A stretch of DNA of 52,494 nt from Gryganskiella cystojenkinii (Eukaryota; Mortierellomycota; Mortierellomycetes; Mortierellales; Mortierellaceae). A program made the translations under genes and the position numbers. The stretch is from assembly GCA_015852425.1 (NCBI GenBank), contig JAAAIG010000184.1, positions 1-52,494 on the forward strand, in the 5' to 3' direction. Positions 42,068-52,494 of the stretch are shown piece after piece (positions within the stretch are counted from its first letter, which is position 1; the number at the start of each line of letters is the position of its first letter). The notes beneath the pieces were generated by a model. That model was not told the origin of the DNA. It did not search any database and saw only the letters and a list, made by a program, of their open reading frames with translations.

Positions 42068-44925
42068 ATGCCTCCTCAGCCTCCAGAGGAGACCTCGGTC
42101 TTGAGTCATCGATCGAATGCACAGGAACACACGGAAGCTTCAGGACTCGTCTTGCATCTTCATCCCAAGGATCCCCTCGCGTACTCAACCTCGACCTCTG
42201 GACTCGGTATCGGCGGACTCAAGAACGCAGCGGTGCCGACTTCAGGTCTCCGTCATGGGGCCACACTCTCTATCGATTATAGTATGATGGCACAGCAGCC
42301 ATCGCTGCAGCATCATCAGCCCTTGTTCCAAAAGTTTGCAAACCCACAAACACAGCAGCAATTGCAGCCACAACAAGCACCAGCACCGCAACAGCAACCT
42401 CGACGAGGGCAACAACAACAGCACCAGATCCAGCATCAGCAGCACCAACAAGACCAACAGCAAGCCATGATGTTGAACGGCAATGGGTACCATCATCATC
42501 ACCATCATCACCACCACCCTTATTCACCCTATGGAACACCTTCCCCGGTCTTCAGTAACTATTCTCCAATTGAAACATTCCACTCTGCTCATGGATCACC
42601 TATGGGAATCCCGATCGTGAGCGAGTACAAGTCCCCACCAGGGTCTCCCTCGATCGACCTTGCTCATTTCCGAACCGTAGCCGCCATTGCCTCTACCACT
42701 GCCGCCGCCGCTGCAGTCGTCGCCACAACCGCGAATACGACGGCCCTTAAACACTGCCCCGAGACCATGTTTACGGATCGGAATATCGGCAGCACCAGCA
42801 GTAGCGCTTCAAGTAGCAGCAGTACCAGCCCCACACTCAAGGCACCCCCACCTTATTCTCCACCTCCCAGTGCGAACGGACTCTATGGTGTCAACAGACG
42901 AGGATCCGTTGTTGGCGGTCTAGGACGCGTGATGGGGTCGATCGGGGGACTAGAGGCAAGCGAAAAAGTCGGCTTGATGTCCTCATATGTCTCGATCTGG
43001 AAAAAGGTCACATGGGTAGTCTTTACGATGGGTATCTTTCTCTTGCCCTATGCCATCCTCAAGGCCTGTTTCCACGTCCAGGTATCTGCAGGTGCTTGGC
43101 AAACCTCTCTGACCTATGGTATGCTTATGGCGGTCGATTTCTTGGCCGTGATCACATTCTCGGCCCTGAATCGCCGTGGCGTTGACCAAAGGGTAAACCG
43201 TCGAGACCCTCACTGGGTCGGCCTCTCGACAGGTATTCTCGCGGTCGGGTACCGTGAGGATCCAATCCTTCTAGAGGGTTGTTTGAAATCCCTAAGAGCA
43301 ATCCGATATGTGCGGAACCAGAGGGTATTGCTTGTGGTTGATGGCAATGAAAGACAGGACGAATACATGGCACAGATCTTTATGAAGGTCTTTGAGAAAC
43401 AAGGCGCGGCTGTCTTCCGACCAGATTTCTTGTGCATGGACCGAGACGCTAGTGACAAGGCCCGTGAAGAGCTTGTGAGACAAATTGCATACCACCCTGG
43501 ACCCGTCTGTGTGATGCAACCCCATCGAGGCAAACGGTCGGCCATGTACACTGGATTTGCAGCATTGTTGCAACAAGGGATTGAGTCTGTGGTCGTTACA
43601 GATTCGGATACTTATTTGGATCCCGCTGTCTGCAAAGGTAAAAAAAAACAGAAGTGTGTTTTTACATTATATTACGAAAGACGAACTCGCAATAATTGAT
43701 CAGACGCCTAACCTCGAGTTCCTATTCGCTTTGATTTTTTTTTTCTTTTGTAGAACTGGCATTTGCATTGGCAGAGTCTCCAATCATTGGAGCAGCGACA
43801 GGAGATGTGCGAATCTACAACACTGGTTCCTGGGTCTCGTTTTTGTCCTCGCTCCGTTACTGGTTCGCTTTCAACCTCGAGCGTGGTGCTCAGTCTTATC
43901 ACTCGGTCGTCAACTGTGTCTCGGGTCCCCTGGGTATCTACCGGATGACGATTGTTGCAGACGTGATGGATGCCTGGGTCAAACAGTCGTTCCTCGGTGT
44001 CTTGTGTACGTACGGTGATGACCGTCATCTCACAAACCTGGTCCTTCGCGAAGGTTACAAGGTCAAGTTTTCACATTACGCCATCTGTTATACTGATACC
44101 CCGATCCGGTTCATTGCCTGGGTCACGCAACAGACGCGGTGGTCCAAGTCGTTCTTCCGTGAGATTCCTATCCAACTTGGATGCATGCATCTGCACAGTC
44201 CCTGGATGACCTATGCATTGTTGTACCAGTTGATCTACCCTATGATGATGGTCTATAATCTCGTCAACTGCATCTATTACGGCACTGGATCTCAGATCTC
44301 TTGGTGGTTGGTCTCGATCACGTTCGTGGGACTGATGAAGACCGCGTATGCGGTGAGGGTCACCAAGGACAAAAAGTTTTTCTTTACAACCATTTATGGA
44401 TTCTTGTACATGCTTGGTTATGTACCGGCCAAGATCTTCGCGGCTTTGACTCTTTACGATAACTCTTGGGGCACTAGGTAAGCTACCTACTCCTTTTTTT
44501 TTTTTTTTTTTTTTGACTTCTACCATATGTCAACTCTCACTAACACATTTCTTTTACTCGTTGCTCCGTTGACAAACAGTGCACGTCTGATCCGCAACTT
44601 TACTCAGCTTCAAAACTATGTTGCGCCGGTGACGTGGGGGTCAATCTTGTTCTTTGGTGTCCTCCATAACCCAGCCCGGTACTGGGAACATGCACCCTTA
44701 CCCGAAGGCGTATCGCCTCCGATCTTTACGGATAGGATGATTTTCCAGGCGCTGACGTTCTTTGGATTGTCGTACCTTGGTGCGTTCTACTGGTTCTTTG
44801 CTCGGACAGGAGTGATCACACGCGATTACAAAAGGGATTTCTCTTATGAGGAACTGTTTGAAAACATGACCAGTTATATAGTAGTTGATGGTGGCAAACG
44901 TAAAGTCGCCCGGTTCGAAGTTTAG
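42068..44925 (+). CDS. Hyaluronan-synthase-like family 2 glycosyltransferase (Cps1/HAS type)
   Basis: Processive membrane GT2 that would polymerise a UDP-sugar into an extracellular polysaccharide. Model: join(42068..43637, 43754..44477, 44580..44925), 879 residues, in phase. The first ~300 residues are disordered (Gln runs, a nine-His run near 141-149, Ser/Pro). Two membrane helices precede the catalytic domain. Motifs are VVDGN, VVTDSDTYLDP (DxD at 512-514), SGPLGIYR, YGDDRHLTN (GDD at 611-613, the class I HAS block) and QQTRW (649-653, the QxxRW processivity motif). Membrane helices and NSWGTR follow. Fungal relatives include Cryptococcus Cps1, a hyaluronan synthase; chitin synthases are more distant and carry EDR rather than GDDRHLTN. 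The product (hyaluronan, chito-oligomer or another chain) is not decidable here. The upstream frame is open for 37 codons without an ATG, so the N-terminus may be longer. Confidence 0.88.
42490..42518 (+). repeat. CAY codon run (poly-His)
   Basis: Run of CAT/CAC codons encoding nine consecutive His in the N-terminal disordered region of the HAS-like enzyme. It could bind metal, but no role is shown. Confidence 0.75.
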
Positions 44926-45284
44926 ACAAGGAACTCAAATTAAAAAAAAAGAAAAAAAGGTGTGTGTACCGTACTGTAAAAAAAAAACACCGGAGGATCA
45001 GAGGTGTGGAAGAAAACAGCAGAATGTGAGGTAGACGCTGTTCGTAAAAGAGGAGCAGTTCATGGGCCATTCTTTCTCTTTTTCAAAGTCCCTTTCCATG
45101 GACCAAAGTGAGTGCGTAACTGGTGATCAAGGAGGACTCCAAAAAATATATTTCAAGTATTTTACATGCTATTGTCTATCTGTTCTTGGTCTCGATGAAC
45201 TTCCATTCTCTGCTTACTTTACGCAGACCAATCGTCAGATCCAGCTACCCACGAACCAGGCATCCACTCACCGGCGACAACGAG
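44926..45284. other. Convergent 3' intergenic region
   Basis: 359 bp between the stops of the HAS-like gene (+) and the large solenoid gene (-). A-runs at about 44941-44957 and 44978-44987. No gene seen. Confidence 0.5.
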
Positions 45285-48200
45285 CTACTCCTCTTCCTTG
45301 GGTCCACCTGGCAAGAAATCACCCAGCTCTAGGGCCAGACTCTGTCCACCGGACCCATCCTCACACAACTCATCCACCAACTTCAAGTACCGTCTCTCCA
45401 GAGCTTCGACATCTTCCATCTCGGCCAACATCTTGCCATGCGATGACACGACTGTGTTCGCCATCCAGGTCTTCAGGAACAACGCGACAAGCTTCTCAAT
45501 CATCTGAGCTTCGCGTTGTCCCTCGATCGCAACCTCCTCTCGGACCTCATGCAACACGTACTCGGCCAGGTCCAAAGCCAGCGACAAGGACGGTCCCCAG
45601 CGCAAAGAATGGGTAGTACTGTAAGGATTAGCTTCAGGCTTGAACGCTTTCGCCATCTGGTTCGCGACTGTTTGTACCGTCACAACGGCCACGGGGGCTG
45701 TCAATGCGACGCGCATAAACTCCAGATAGATAAATGGACGCATCAACAGGAAGCGGGAGTGAGTGTCCAGCATCTCGACAATGTACTTTTGGTACGTGTG
45801 TTGGAAAATCGGGCTAGGACTCTTTCCGGCTGTGGCATTGGCAACTATTCAAAGGCGATACAAGAGACAGAAACGAGTCAGACGCTACAAAAAAAAAAGA
45901 AAAGAATAGCATATATCAAGATCATAGAATAACAAAAAGCATAAAGTTATACCTTGAGACAAGTGCGTGAAGTATCCAGGATGCTTATTCAGGGTCTGGT
46001 TCCATCGATCATCGACCTCTTTCAAAGTTCGGATAGGGTGGGTCTCGCCCTTCTCCGAGAACTTGAACCACAGTCCCTCCATGACCTCGTACGAAAGGTC
46101 ATGCGCGGCCGTGTATCTAGTAAAGTCCAGGGTCTCGAGTCTGCCGTTGATCAAGCTCTCGATGATCAAAACCTCAGCAGGTGAATGTCCTACGAGTCCA
46201 ATGTTCGAATTAATCGGTCGAACAAACCCCTCAAAAATTGCCTTGTTTCCATAGCTTGCCAGACCCACAAACTGATGCTTGAACGCGACGCCTCTTGCAG
46301 CATGATCGACAATACAATGGTGCAGCATAGGTCCGACCTCCTTAGGGAATAATGTCATCATAGTTTCCAGATCACTATCCAATATCGCAGCCATGATGAT
46401 CGAGTCCGGTCCCCGAGTGTATCCTGCTGCCTTGGCTCGGGTCATAATCGGGGTCAACAGGGCCGAGATGGGCGCCCAATTGTCCTTGGAGAGAATACAC
46501 GAATGCCGCCTCTTGACCATCCACACCTCTGTGTACAATTGCCGAGCAATCATAGTCGCACGACTCCAGTAGAAGGCTGGGGGGTCCTGACAGGCTAACC
46601 GCTCAACATACCCGCCAATGACCTCGAGCGATAAACGACCCTGGGAGAGCTGCAGGATCATCAATCCCAGCTCATCCAAATGCACCCAATCCAATAACTC
46701 CTCACGGGGCTCTAGGATGGCCTTGCCGAGATGTTCGAACAGACCTTTTGACTTGGCCAACAGACTGTGCTGGACCCAGGACTGGACCTCGGAAAACTCG
46801 GACAGGTACCGGTTACTTAATTCCGAGATGCGGACCAAAATCCTGAAAGCCTCCTCATTGATCTGAGCCTCGGTCATGCTGTCCTGAGGATTGAAGTTCC
46901 TGATCTCCCTCGAAAGTACAATCGTCCAGGTGACGGGCTCTAGGGTCTTGGACATCAATGGCTGCACAATGTCAGAGTTGTTGCCCGAGAAAGCACCCGC
47001 AGCCTGAGCCTTCTCAAAGTTGCTCAGGATGCCGTTCATACCAAGATTCAGCAACCGGATGCGATCTTCCATCGCTTTTTGACGTAGACCACGGCCAAGA
47101 GATTTGTCCAAGAACCTATCGGCCATGTCCTGCACAGCTCCACATAGCTCCTTCCAGGCATGAACACCATCACCGCCGTGTTCCAAGGCTCCTTGGGCCT
47201 CCCTGCCGACACAACGAGAGATACCATGCACCAAGAGGAACCACAGCTGGTGAGGGTCATCGTCAAGGGGCACCAGCGCGGCCTGTCGACGCCATTCCTT
47301 CGAAACCTTGACCGCGTTCTTGGGAGTGAACCAGTTCTCGGCACCGATCATCACCTGCAGAGCGACTGTGCGGAGCTGGACCAGATCTACATCCTCAGCA
47401 TCCTCACCCTCGAGGGTAGCACACATGGGGAACAGACACTCTTCCACATACCGATCGACCATACCATGAGGAATTGAAACCAAGGCCAGATCCGCCAAGG
47501 TCGCGCTCTGAACACGAGTACGGGCCACGTTCAAAAGCACGCGAGGAGCATGCTGCTCGTATTTACCACTGGGCGAGACCGCCAACAGGACCGTGGCGAC
47601 ACCGGCCTTCTTGTACGCGCTCGAGTGCGAGATCTCACTCAGATAGGTCCAGATCCACTCGACCGTATCCTTGTACCGATCCTCCCTGCCCTCGGGACTG
47701 GTAACCAAACCAAGAAGAGATTGCAAGATGACGACACGGACATCAGAATTCAAATCCGTCCGGATCCACAAATCCTTGATCATGTTGGTGATTCTGGGAT
47801 CACGCAAGAGTGACATGCTGGCACAGGCGAGTCGAACACCTTCCTTTTGAATTGTGACCTTGAGCTGACGCTGACCCACAGATGGGAACAAAGGCAGGAT
47901 ATAATCCGGCTGGTTCTCAAGGGGTACATACTTCAGCGCATTTTCGACTGCATGAATCGAGGTGCGGGCCAAGTGTGAGTGAAGGTAGACAGGCGCGAGC
48001 AAGACCTGGAGCGAGCAAGCTGGTTCGCCCATCGTCGGCAAAAACATCAGGATCGCCTCAATGATCCTAGAGGGCAACGATGGCGTTGCCAGAGCGTTGG
48101 CCACATCATCGATCGTGGTTGTCGGCAGCTGAACAAAGTTTTGAGCATGCTCGACCCGGGTCGTGAATGGCGTCGCAGGGTCCGTCATACCCAACAGGTG

Positions 48201-51200
48201 TCGAGCCTTCAACAGCTCACACTGATGAGGCGACAACTTGATAGGCATCTTGACAAACAAATCCCAGGCTGAAACTTCATCCTCCTCCTCTTGGTTGAAG
48301 ATACCGATGATACCCTTGGTCATCGTCAAGTGCTCATCCGTCAGCAGATCCGGTCGCTCACTGATCAGATACTCTCGGACTTGGTGCAGATGAATAGCTG
48401 AAGGCGACATCTTCAAAAGATCTTCCATGAGGGCTTCGTATTTGGGTTGGTCACGCTTGCCGTTCTCGAGCTGACAATCCGCGACACGCAATTCGACCTC
48501 TTCTGTCATGTTGGTGGAGCGGATCCTCATGTTTCTGTATCGGGTGTGCCATGTGAGCGTATCCCTGTGCTCTCGAAGCCATTTGACCGTGTAGTCCTGA
48601 GCGACACTATCAACGTAGTTGTAGCAATCGTAAAGATTCCACCAATTAAGGACTTTTTCGCCATAGTCTAACTCCTCTGCCTCGGCAAGTGTGTTGATCA
48701 CGACCTCCATCTGGGCCACGAGCGTAGGCGAACGCTTCCATCTCCAACCGAGTTCCTTGTGGATGGCAAAACAGGCGCTGCGGTAGACGTCCTTCTGCAA
48801 GATCTTGAACGTATCGAGATCATCCTTCTCCTCGTCCGGGTTCATCAACGACTTTGATGTCTTCCAACGACCATAGAAGACATTAAGCTTGGCCTTCACA
48901 AACGACTCTTCCTCACCATCGCGGATGCGGGTCAGACCCCAACTACCGCCTTCAGTCTCTTTCGTTTCCTTTCCCCGGGCGATAGCCTGACGCCTCAGAA
49001 TCTCTTCTTGCTCGTTTGGTTCATCATCCGAGTAGTTGGGCTCTGAGCACATCAGGCTGTATTCCTCTAGGGCCCTGGCCTCTCCGTTACTTGCGACTTT
49101 ACGTCTCCAGGGGATCTCGTGGCCGACATGGTAGAATGGATGGTCTGGTTGGTTAATAAACCGCTTCCAGGCCTCGTTCGCAATATTGTCCAAGAAACGG
49201 GTGATTCCAGACACGGGAGTAATTGCAGCGGCGTTCTACGGATTTATGGGTAGAAGAATTAGCGATTAGAGATATGAACGTTGACGAAGACGAAGACGAG
49301 CTTTAAATGAGACAAAGTCATCATAATACGATCAATATTTGAAGACTTACTCTCGAATCCATGGTCAAGTACAACGACGCGAGTTCCTGGGCTTGTTCCA
49401 ACGTAGCATTATCGAGATACTGTCTTGGAACCAAGTTGTCGTCGGGCATCAAATGCTTCGACAGAGCCTGAAGGTTGGGCAAGATCTCATTACGAATCCT
49501 ATTGGAAAAAAATAAAAAATAAAAAGGGAATAGTCATTAGTTTCTGCGGATGATATGAAGCTCTTTTTCTTGATGGATCAAGTCGGCCGCAAAGATGTGT
49601 ATACTTACTTTGGAACTAGCCACTTCAAGGTCAGCAGCCATTCCTGGACATTGCCGACAGAGCGAGTCGCGCGTAGAATGGCACTGATCCACTTGAGACG
49701 ATCCTCGAACGCGGGCTTTGAAGTCTCCTTAACAAGCAACTCTCGGACAGCAGGAATACGAATATCGAGGTACGCTGCCCATTCGGGAGCATTATCACCA
49801 AGCTCAACATCCTTCTCAGACTTGTCTCCAAAGACCAAGGGGTAGATGAACTTGTGACGGAGATCAACATTGGTGCACATTGGTGCCAAAATGGGGAACA
49901 CCCCTTGACCCGCATCCTTGGACAACAAGGTCTTGAAACCAGGGTGGGCCAGAACCCATTGAACCATGCTGTCACGCTGCTCATTCGTCACAGAGGGCGC
50001 AATCCTGTTAAGATGAGCAATCCACCCGGACTCTAGCTTCATAGCAGGAGTATGCGCGTTGCTCATGTACCGCTCCACACACTCTGTAAAGACAACCTTG
50101 TTATCCCAGGCAGGGATCGAGCTAAAAGGACGCTCAAGACCATCGTCAGGGATACTGTACACGCTTGTGTCCTTGGCCTTCAACACTAGCAAGAGACTTT
50201 CGATCGTCGACGTGATGACTGCGTCGTCCCGGGTATTGGGTCGGATCAGATCTTTGATCTGATCATAGAAGAGTTGTCCCAGAGGCGGGAATGAGACCAA
50301 CTGACCGTTCAAGAGCGGCGCCTTGATCGTGTACAGTGCGTGGGGTGACATCTTCTGACCAGTGCCGTCATGCCTTGCAAAGTCCGAGGCGATGACCAAC
50401 GCAATTAATTCTTGGAGGGTCTTATGGAAGTACTCGGTCGAATCTGTCCGTTTTTCAAAAGTCGAGCATCCCGTCAGGCGTCTCACCAGGTTGGAGACAC
50501 CTTCGACCGCAAACGCGACAACACGATCCATCTGGGAGGGTTTGAAGCTCTTTTGCGGGTGTACATTTTTGAGCACCGCAATGGCCTTTCGGACCAACTC
50601 GCCGACAACAGGTCCCCGACAGCATCGAAAAAGGCTTGGATAGGGCAGAAGACCGTCCTTGATCAGAATGCCGTCCTCGACGTCCATCAAGGTCTTGATG
50701 TAATCGCCAAGAAGGGCACCATCGTCATCTCGGTGACACCAGTACCGGATCACACGCTTGGTCGAGTGCAAGACGTTCGGGATACTGGCTTGGTTATTCC
50801 TGTGCGAGGTCTTCTTCAAGATATTCATGGTCCGTTCGGCATCATAGTTGAGAAAGGAGACAAAGTGGTGCTCGATCAAGTTACATAACTTGGGCGACCG
50901 TTGTTCAGGAAAGGTGGCCAACCAGGGGTGCAAAGGCGGGAGGGTCTCCTGTAGGGAAAGGATGACGTCCTTGATGTCCTCGCCGGGCTCGGTATGGTTG
51001 GCCTTGGCTTGGTTGGTGACATCGATCATACTCGAGTATTGATTCCAGATAGCCTCACGCTCAAACTCTTTGACCTTGTTGAGATCGGCTCGAAGTCGAG
51101 TCGACAGGGGTTTCTCGGGCGTGGTAGCAACGGGCTATTAAAAAAGGACAGAACAAAAGGAATAATGAGTTTCGATTGATAGGAGATCTCTTGACCATTT

Positions 51201-51865
51201 CTGTGTGTTCATATAGTGCCTTGAGTCCTTTTTTTTTTTTTTTTTTTTTTAAAAAGGTTAAAAAAAACACTTACTGTGATGGCTCGAGGCTTGCCCATAA
51301 TGGCATAAGTAACGTCTTTGCGCTTCAGTTTTTGCAGGGCCGAGACGAGGGCATCAACGATGGCAGGAGCAGCCCCCTTGGTGGCCGCCAAGATTTGCTC
51401 ATCCGAAGCATTCAAGGCGATACTTTGGATGAGCTGCTTTTTGCCAGTCGTATGAGGATGACGCAAATTGGCGAGCAAGAGTTCAAGCGCAGGTTGAGAT
51501 CCCATCTGAGCCAACGTCGTTGCCATGGCGATACCGGTTGACCGTTGATGATATCGAGGCGAGGCATTTGACTGGGGTTGACGCAGGATAACGGTATCGA
51601 TCTGAGGGGAAGGGTTACCGCCGTCCTCGGCCAGGTCTGATTCTTTCTCGACGGGGCGAGAGATTGGGATCGTAAAGACCTGGTCCTCGGTCAAGAGGAG
51701 TTGCTTGAGTAAGGGTAGGAGCGCGTCCTTGTGGGTCGAGACTAGGTTTTGGACATAAGTTGCGCGTGGGCGGATGCGGTAGGAGAGTAATGTCCTGATG
51801 AATGCATCCTCTGATGCAGGGAGTGCTGGGGCATCAGCAGCGACTGCAGGGTTTGTCTGGGTCAT
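45285..51865 (-). CDS. Uncharacterised 2035-residue alpha-solenoid (HEAT/ARM-like) protein
   Basis: Model: complement(join(45285..45844, 45953..49235, 49351..49498, 49609..51134, 51275..51865)). Five exons, phase-consistent, 2036 codons with the stop. I recognise no named family. The protein is almost wholly helical and amphipathic, with repeated leucine-rich helix pairs separated by short Pro/Asp turns (for example LLPLLKQLLLTEDQ, MATTLAQMGSQPALELLLANL, LKVTIQKEGVRLACASMSLL). This is the look of a HEAT/ARM scaffold. An acidic, charged patch lies at about residues 800-860 (SDDEPNEQEEILRRQ). There is no signal peptide, membrane segment or catalytic motif. Large single-chain solenoids act as scaffolds in transport, chromatin or proteostasis; which applies here is unknown. 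The start at 51865 precedes MTQTNPAVAADAPALPASED, a typical disordered N-terminus. Confidence 0.8.
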
Positions 51866-52494
51866 TTCGAGTGAATGTAGAAATGAAAAGCCTTGGGTGA
51901 AAATAATGTAATATGTGTGTGACCGAGAGAGATGAGAGCGCGACCAGAAGAAAGTTGTGGCGATGCCAAAAATACGAAAAAATAAAGTATTGGAGCCAGA
52001 AACAAGGGGCACACCGCGGATAGTCGAGCAAAAAGTTGTCGTCAATAGTTGAACTCGTGAGAGAGTGAGGGAGTGTGGGAACAGAAAGAAAAGGGTGGGA
52101 AGAAAGAAAAAAAGGGACAATGCACCTTGCAGGATCCTCCTTTTATATCTTTTTTTTTGCGGGCTGGAGAGAGGACAAATAATATGCCCTCCGCGCCTCC
52201 AGGTTACCTGTTGTTCGCCTCGGTAGCGAGAGAGAGGCGCTTTGACCTTTCCATCAATATCGAACAACCAATCTCCTTGGAGACTCCCTCTCCCTGCTTC
52301 GCCTCCACACGTCCACTACGAAGACAGAGAGAGGGAGAGAGAGAGGGAAGGAGGGTTTCCAGGCCTGAAGCAATTCATGCAAAGAAAAGAATCCAACGGA
52401 CAGGCACGTGACCTCTCCACAACTGGGTTTCCTTAGTTAGCCCACTCATTGGGCTGGTAAGCCTTTCCGGTCACGTCGGTATAAAGCTTCCCTC
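51866..52494. other. Upstream region of the large solenoid gene
   Basis: Contains the 5' leader and promoter of the minus-strand gene, a TATA-like TTTATA stretch near 52141, and a GA-rich simple repeat at about 52326-52352. No gene is seen up to the window edge. Confidence 0.45.

Noticed and set aside
1..52494. CRISPR arrays, IS elements, rRNA, operon-like clusters
   Set aside because: No spaced direct repeats, no transposase ORF and no rRNA-like sequence were seen. Gene structure is plainly eukaryotic.

Overview
This is nuclear DNA of a filamentous fungus. Genes are packed on both strands and cut by many short introns with GT-AG (some GC-AG) borders and CTAAC/CTGAC-type branch points. UTRs are pyrimidine-rich, and coding sequence is rich in Gln/Ser/Thr/Pro low complexity. 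A decayed F-box/RNI-type leucine-rich-repeat gene, a hyaluronan-synthase-like GT2 enzyme, a wax-synthase-like MBOAT and a bacterial-type Fe-S serine dehydratase fit an early-diverging lineage, most likely Mortierellomycota (Mortierella/Linnemannia/Podila type). That placement is inference, not proof.

Layout, left to right. 0.1-1.6 kb (+): 3' part of an Fe-S L-serine dehydratase. 1.95-2.59 kb (-): RNase P/MRP subunit POP7. 2.76-3.82 kb (+): a small unrecognised C2H2-finger protein. 4.35-6.08 kb (+): Golgi GDP-mannose transporter. 6.19-10.56 kb (-): 1318-residue F-box/WD40 protein with poly-Gln tail. 10.6-12.8 kb: no gene seen. 12.8-13.5 kb (-): BolA-like protein with a likely mitochondrial presequence. 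14.2-16.5 kb (+): choline-transporter-like PNS1. 16.5-18.6 kb: no gene seen. 18.6-19.2 kb (+): short disordered protein. 20.1-20.4 kb: a 315-bp foldback/MITE element. 21.2-23.1 kb (+): Thr-rich mucin-like membrane protein. 23.3-25.6 kb (-): ACC-synthase-like aminotransferase. 26.3-29.9 kb (-): DDT/PHD chromatin-remodelling subunit. 30.3-31.9 kb (+): ribosomal protein eL14. 32.4-34.5 kb (+): Mn-type cation diffusion facilitator. 34.6-36.1 kb (-): wax-synthase-like MBOAT. 37.65-38.3 kb: F-box/LRR pseudogene. 39.3-40.2 kb (+): HAD phosphatase. 42.1-44.9 kb (+): hyaluronan-synthase-like GT2. 45.3-51.9 kb (-): 2035-residue alpha-solenoid protein.

These are mostly unlinked housekeeping and cell-surface functions. 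There is no operon or obvious metabolic cluster. Cell-envelope biology recurs: GDP-mannose import for glycosylation, a surface polysaccharide synthase and a mucin-like surface protein. I built the exon models by hand from reading frame, splice motifs and family alignment; all are phase-consistent, but none is backed by transcript data. The best candidates for something new are the foldback element with perfect 128-bp arms and a 9-bp flanking duplication, the 22-nt micro-exon in PNS1, the two-start BolA gene, the HAS-like enzyme with a possible non-AUG extension, and the two unrecognised proteins.
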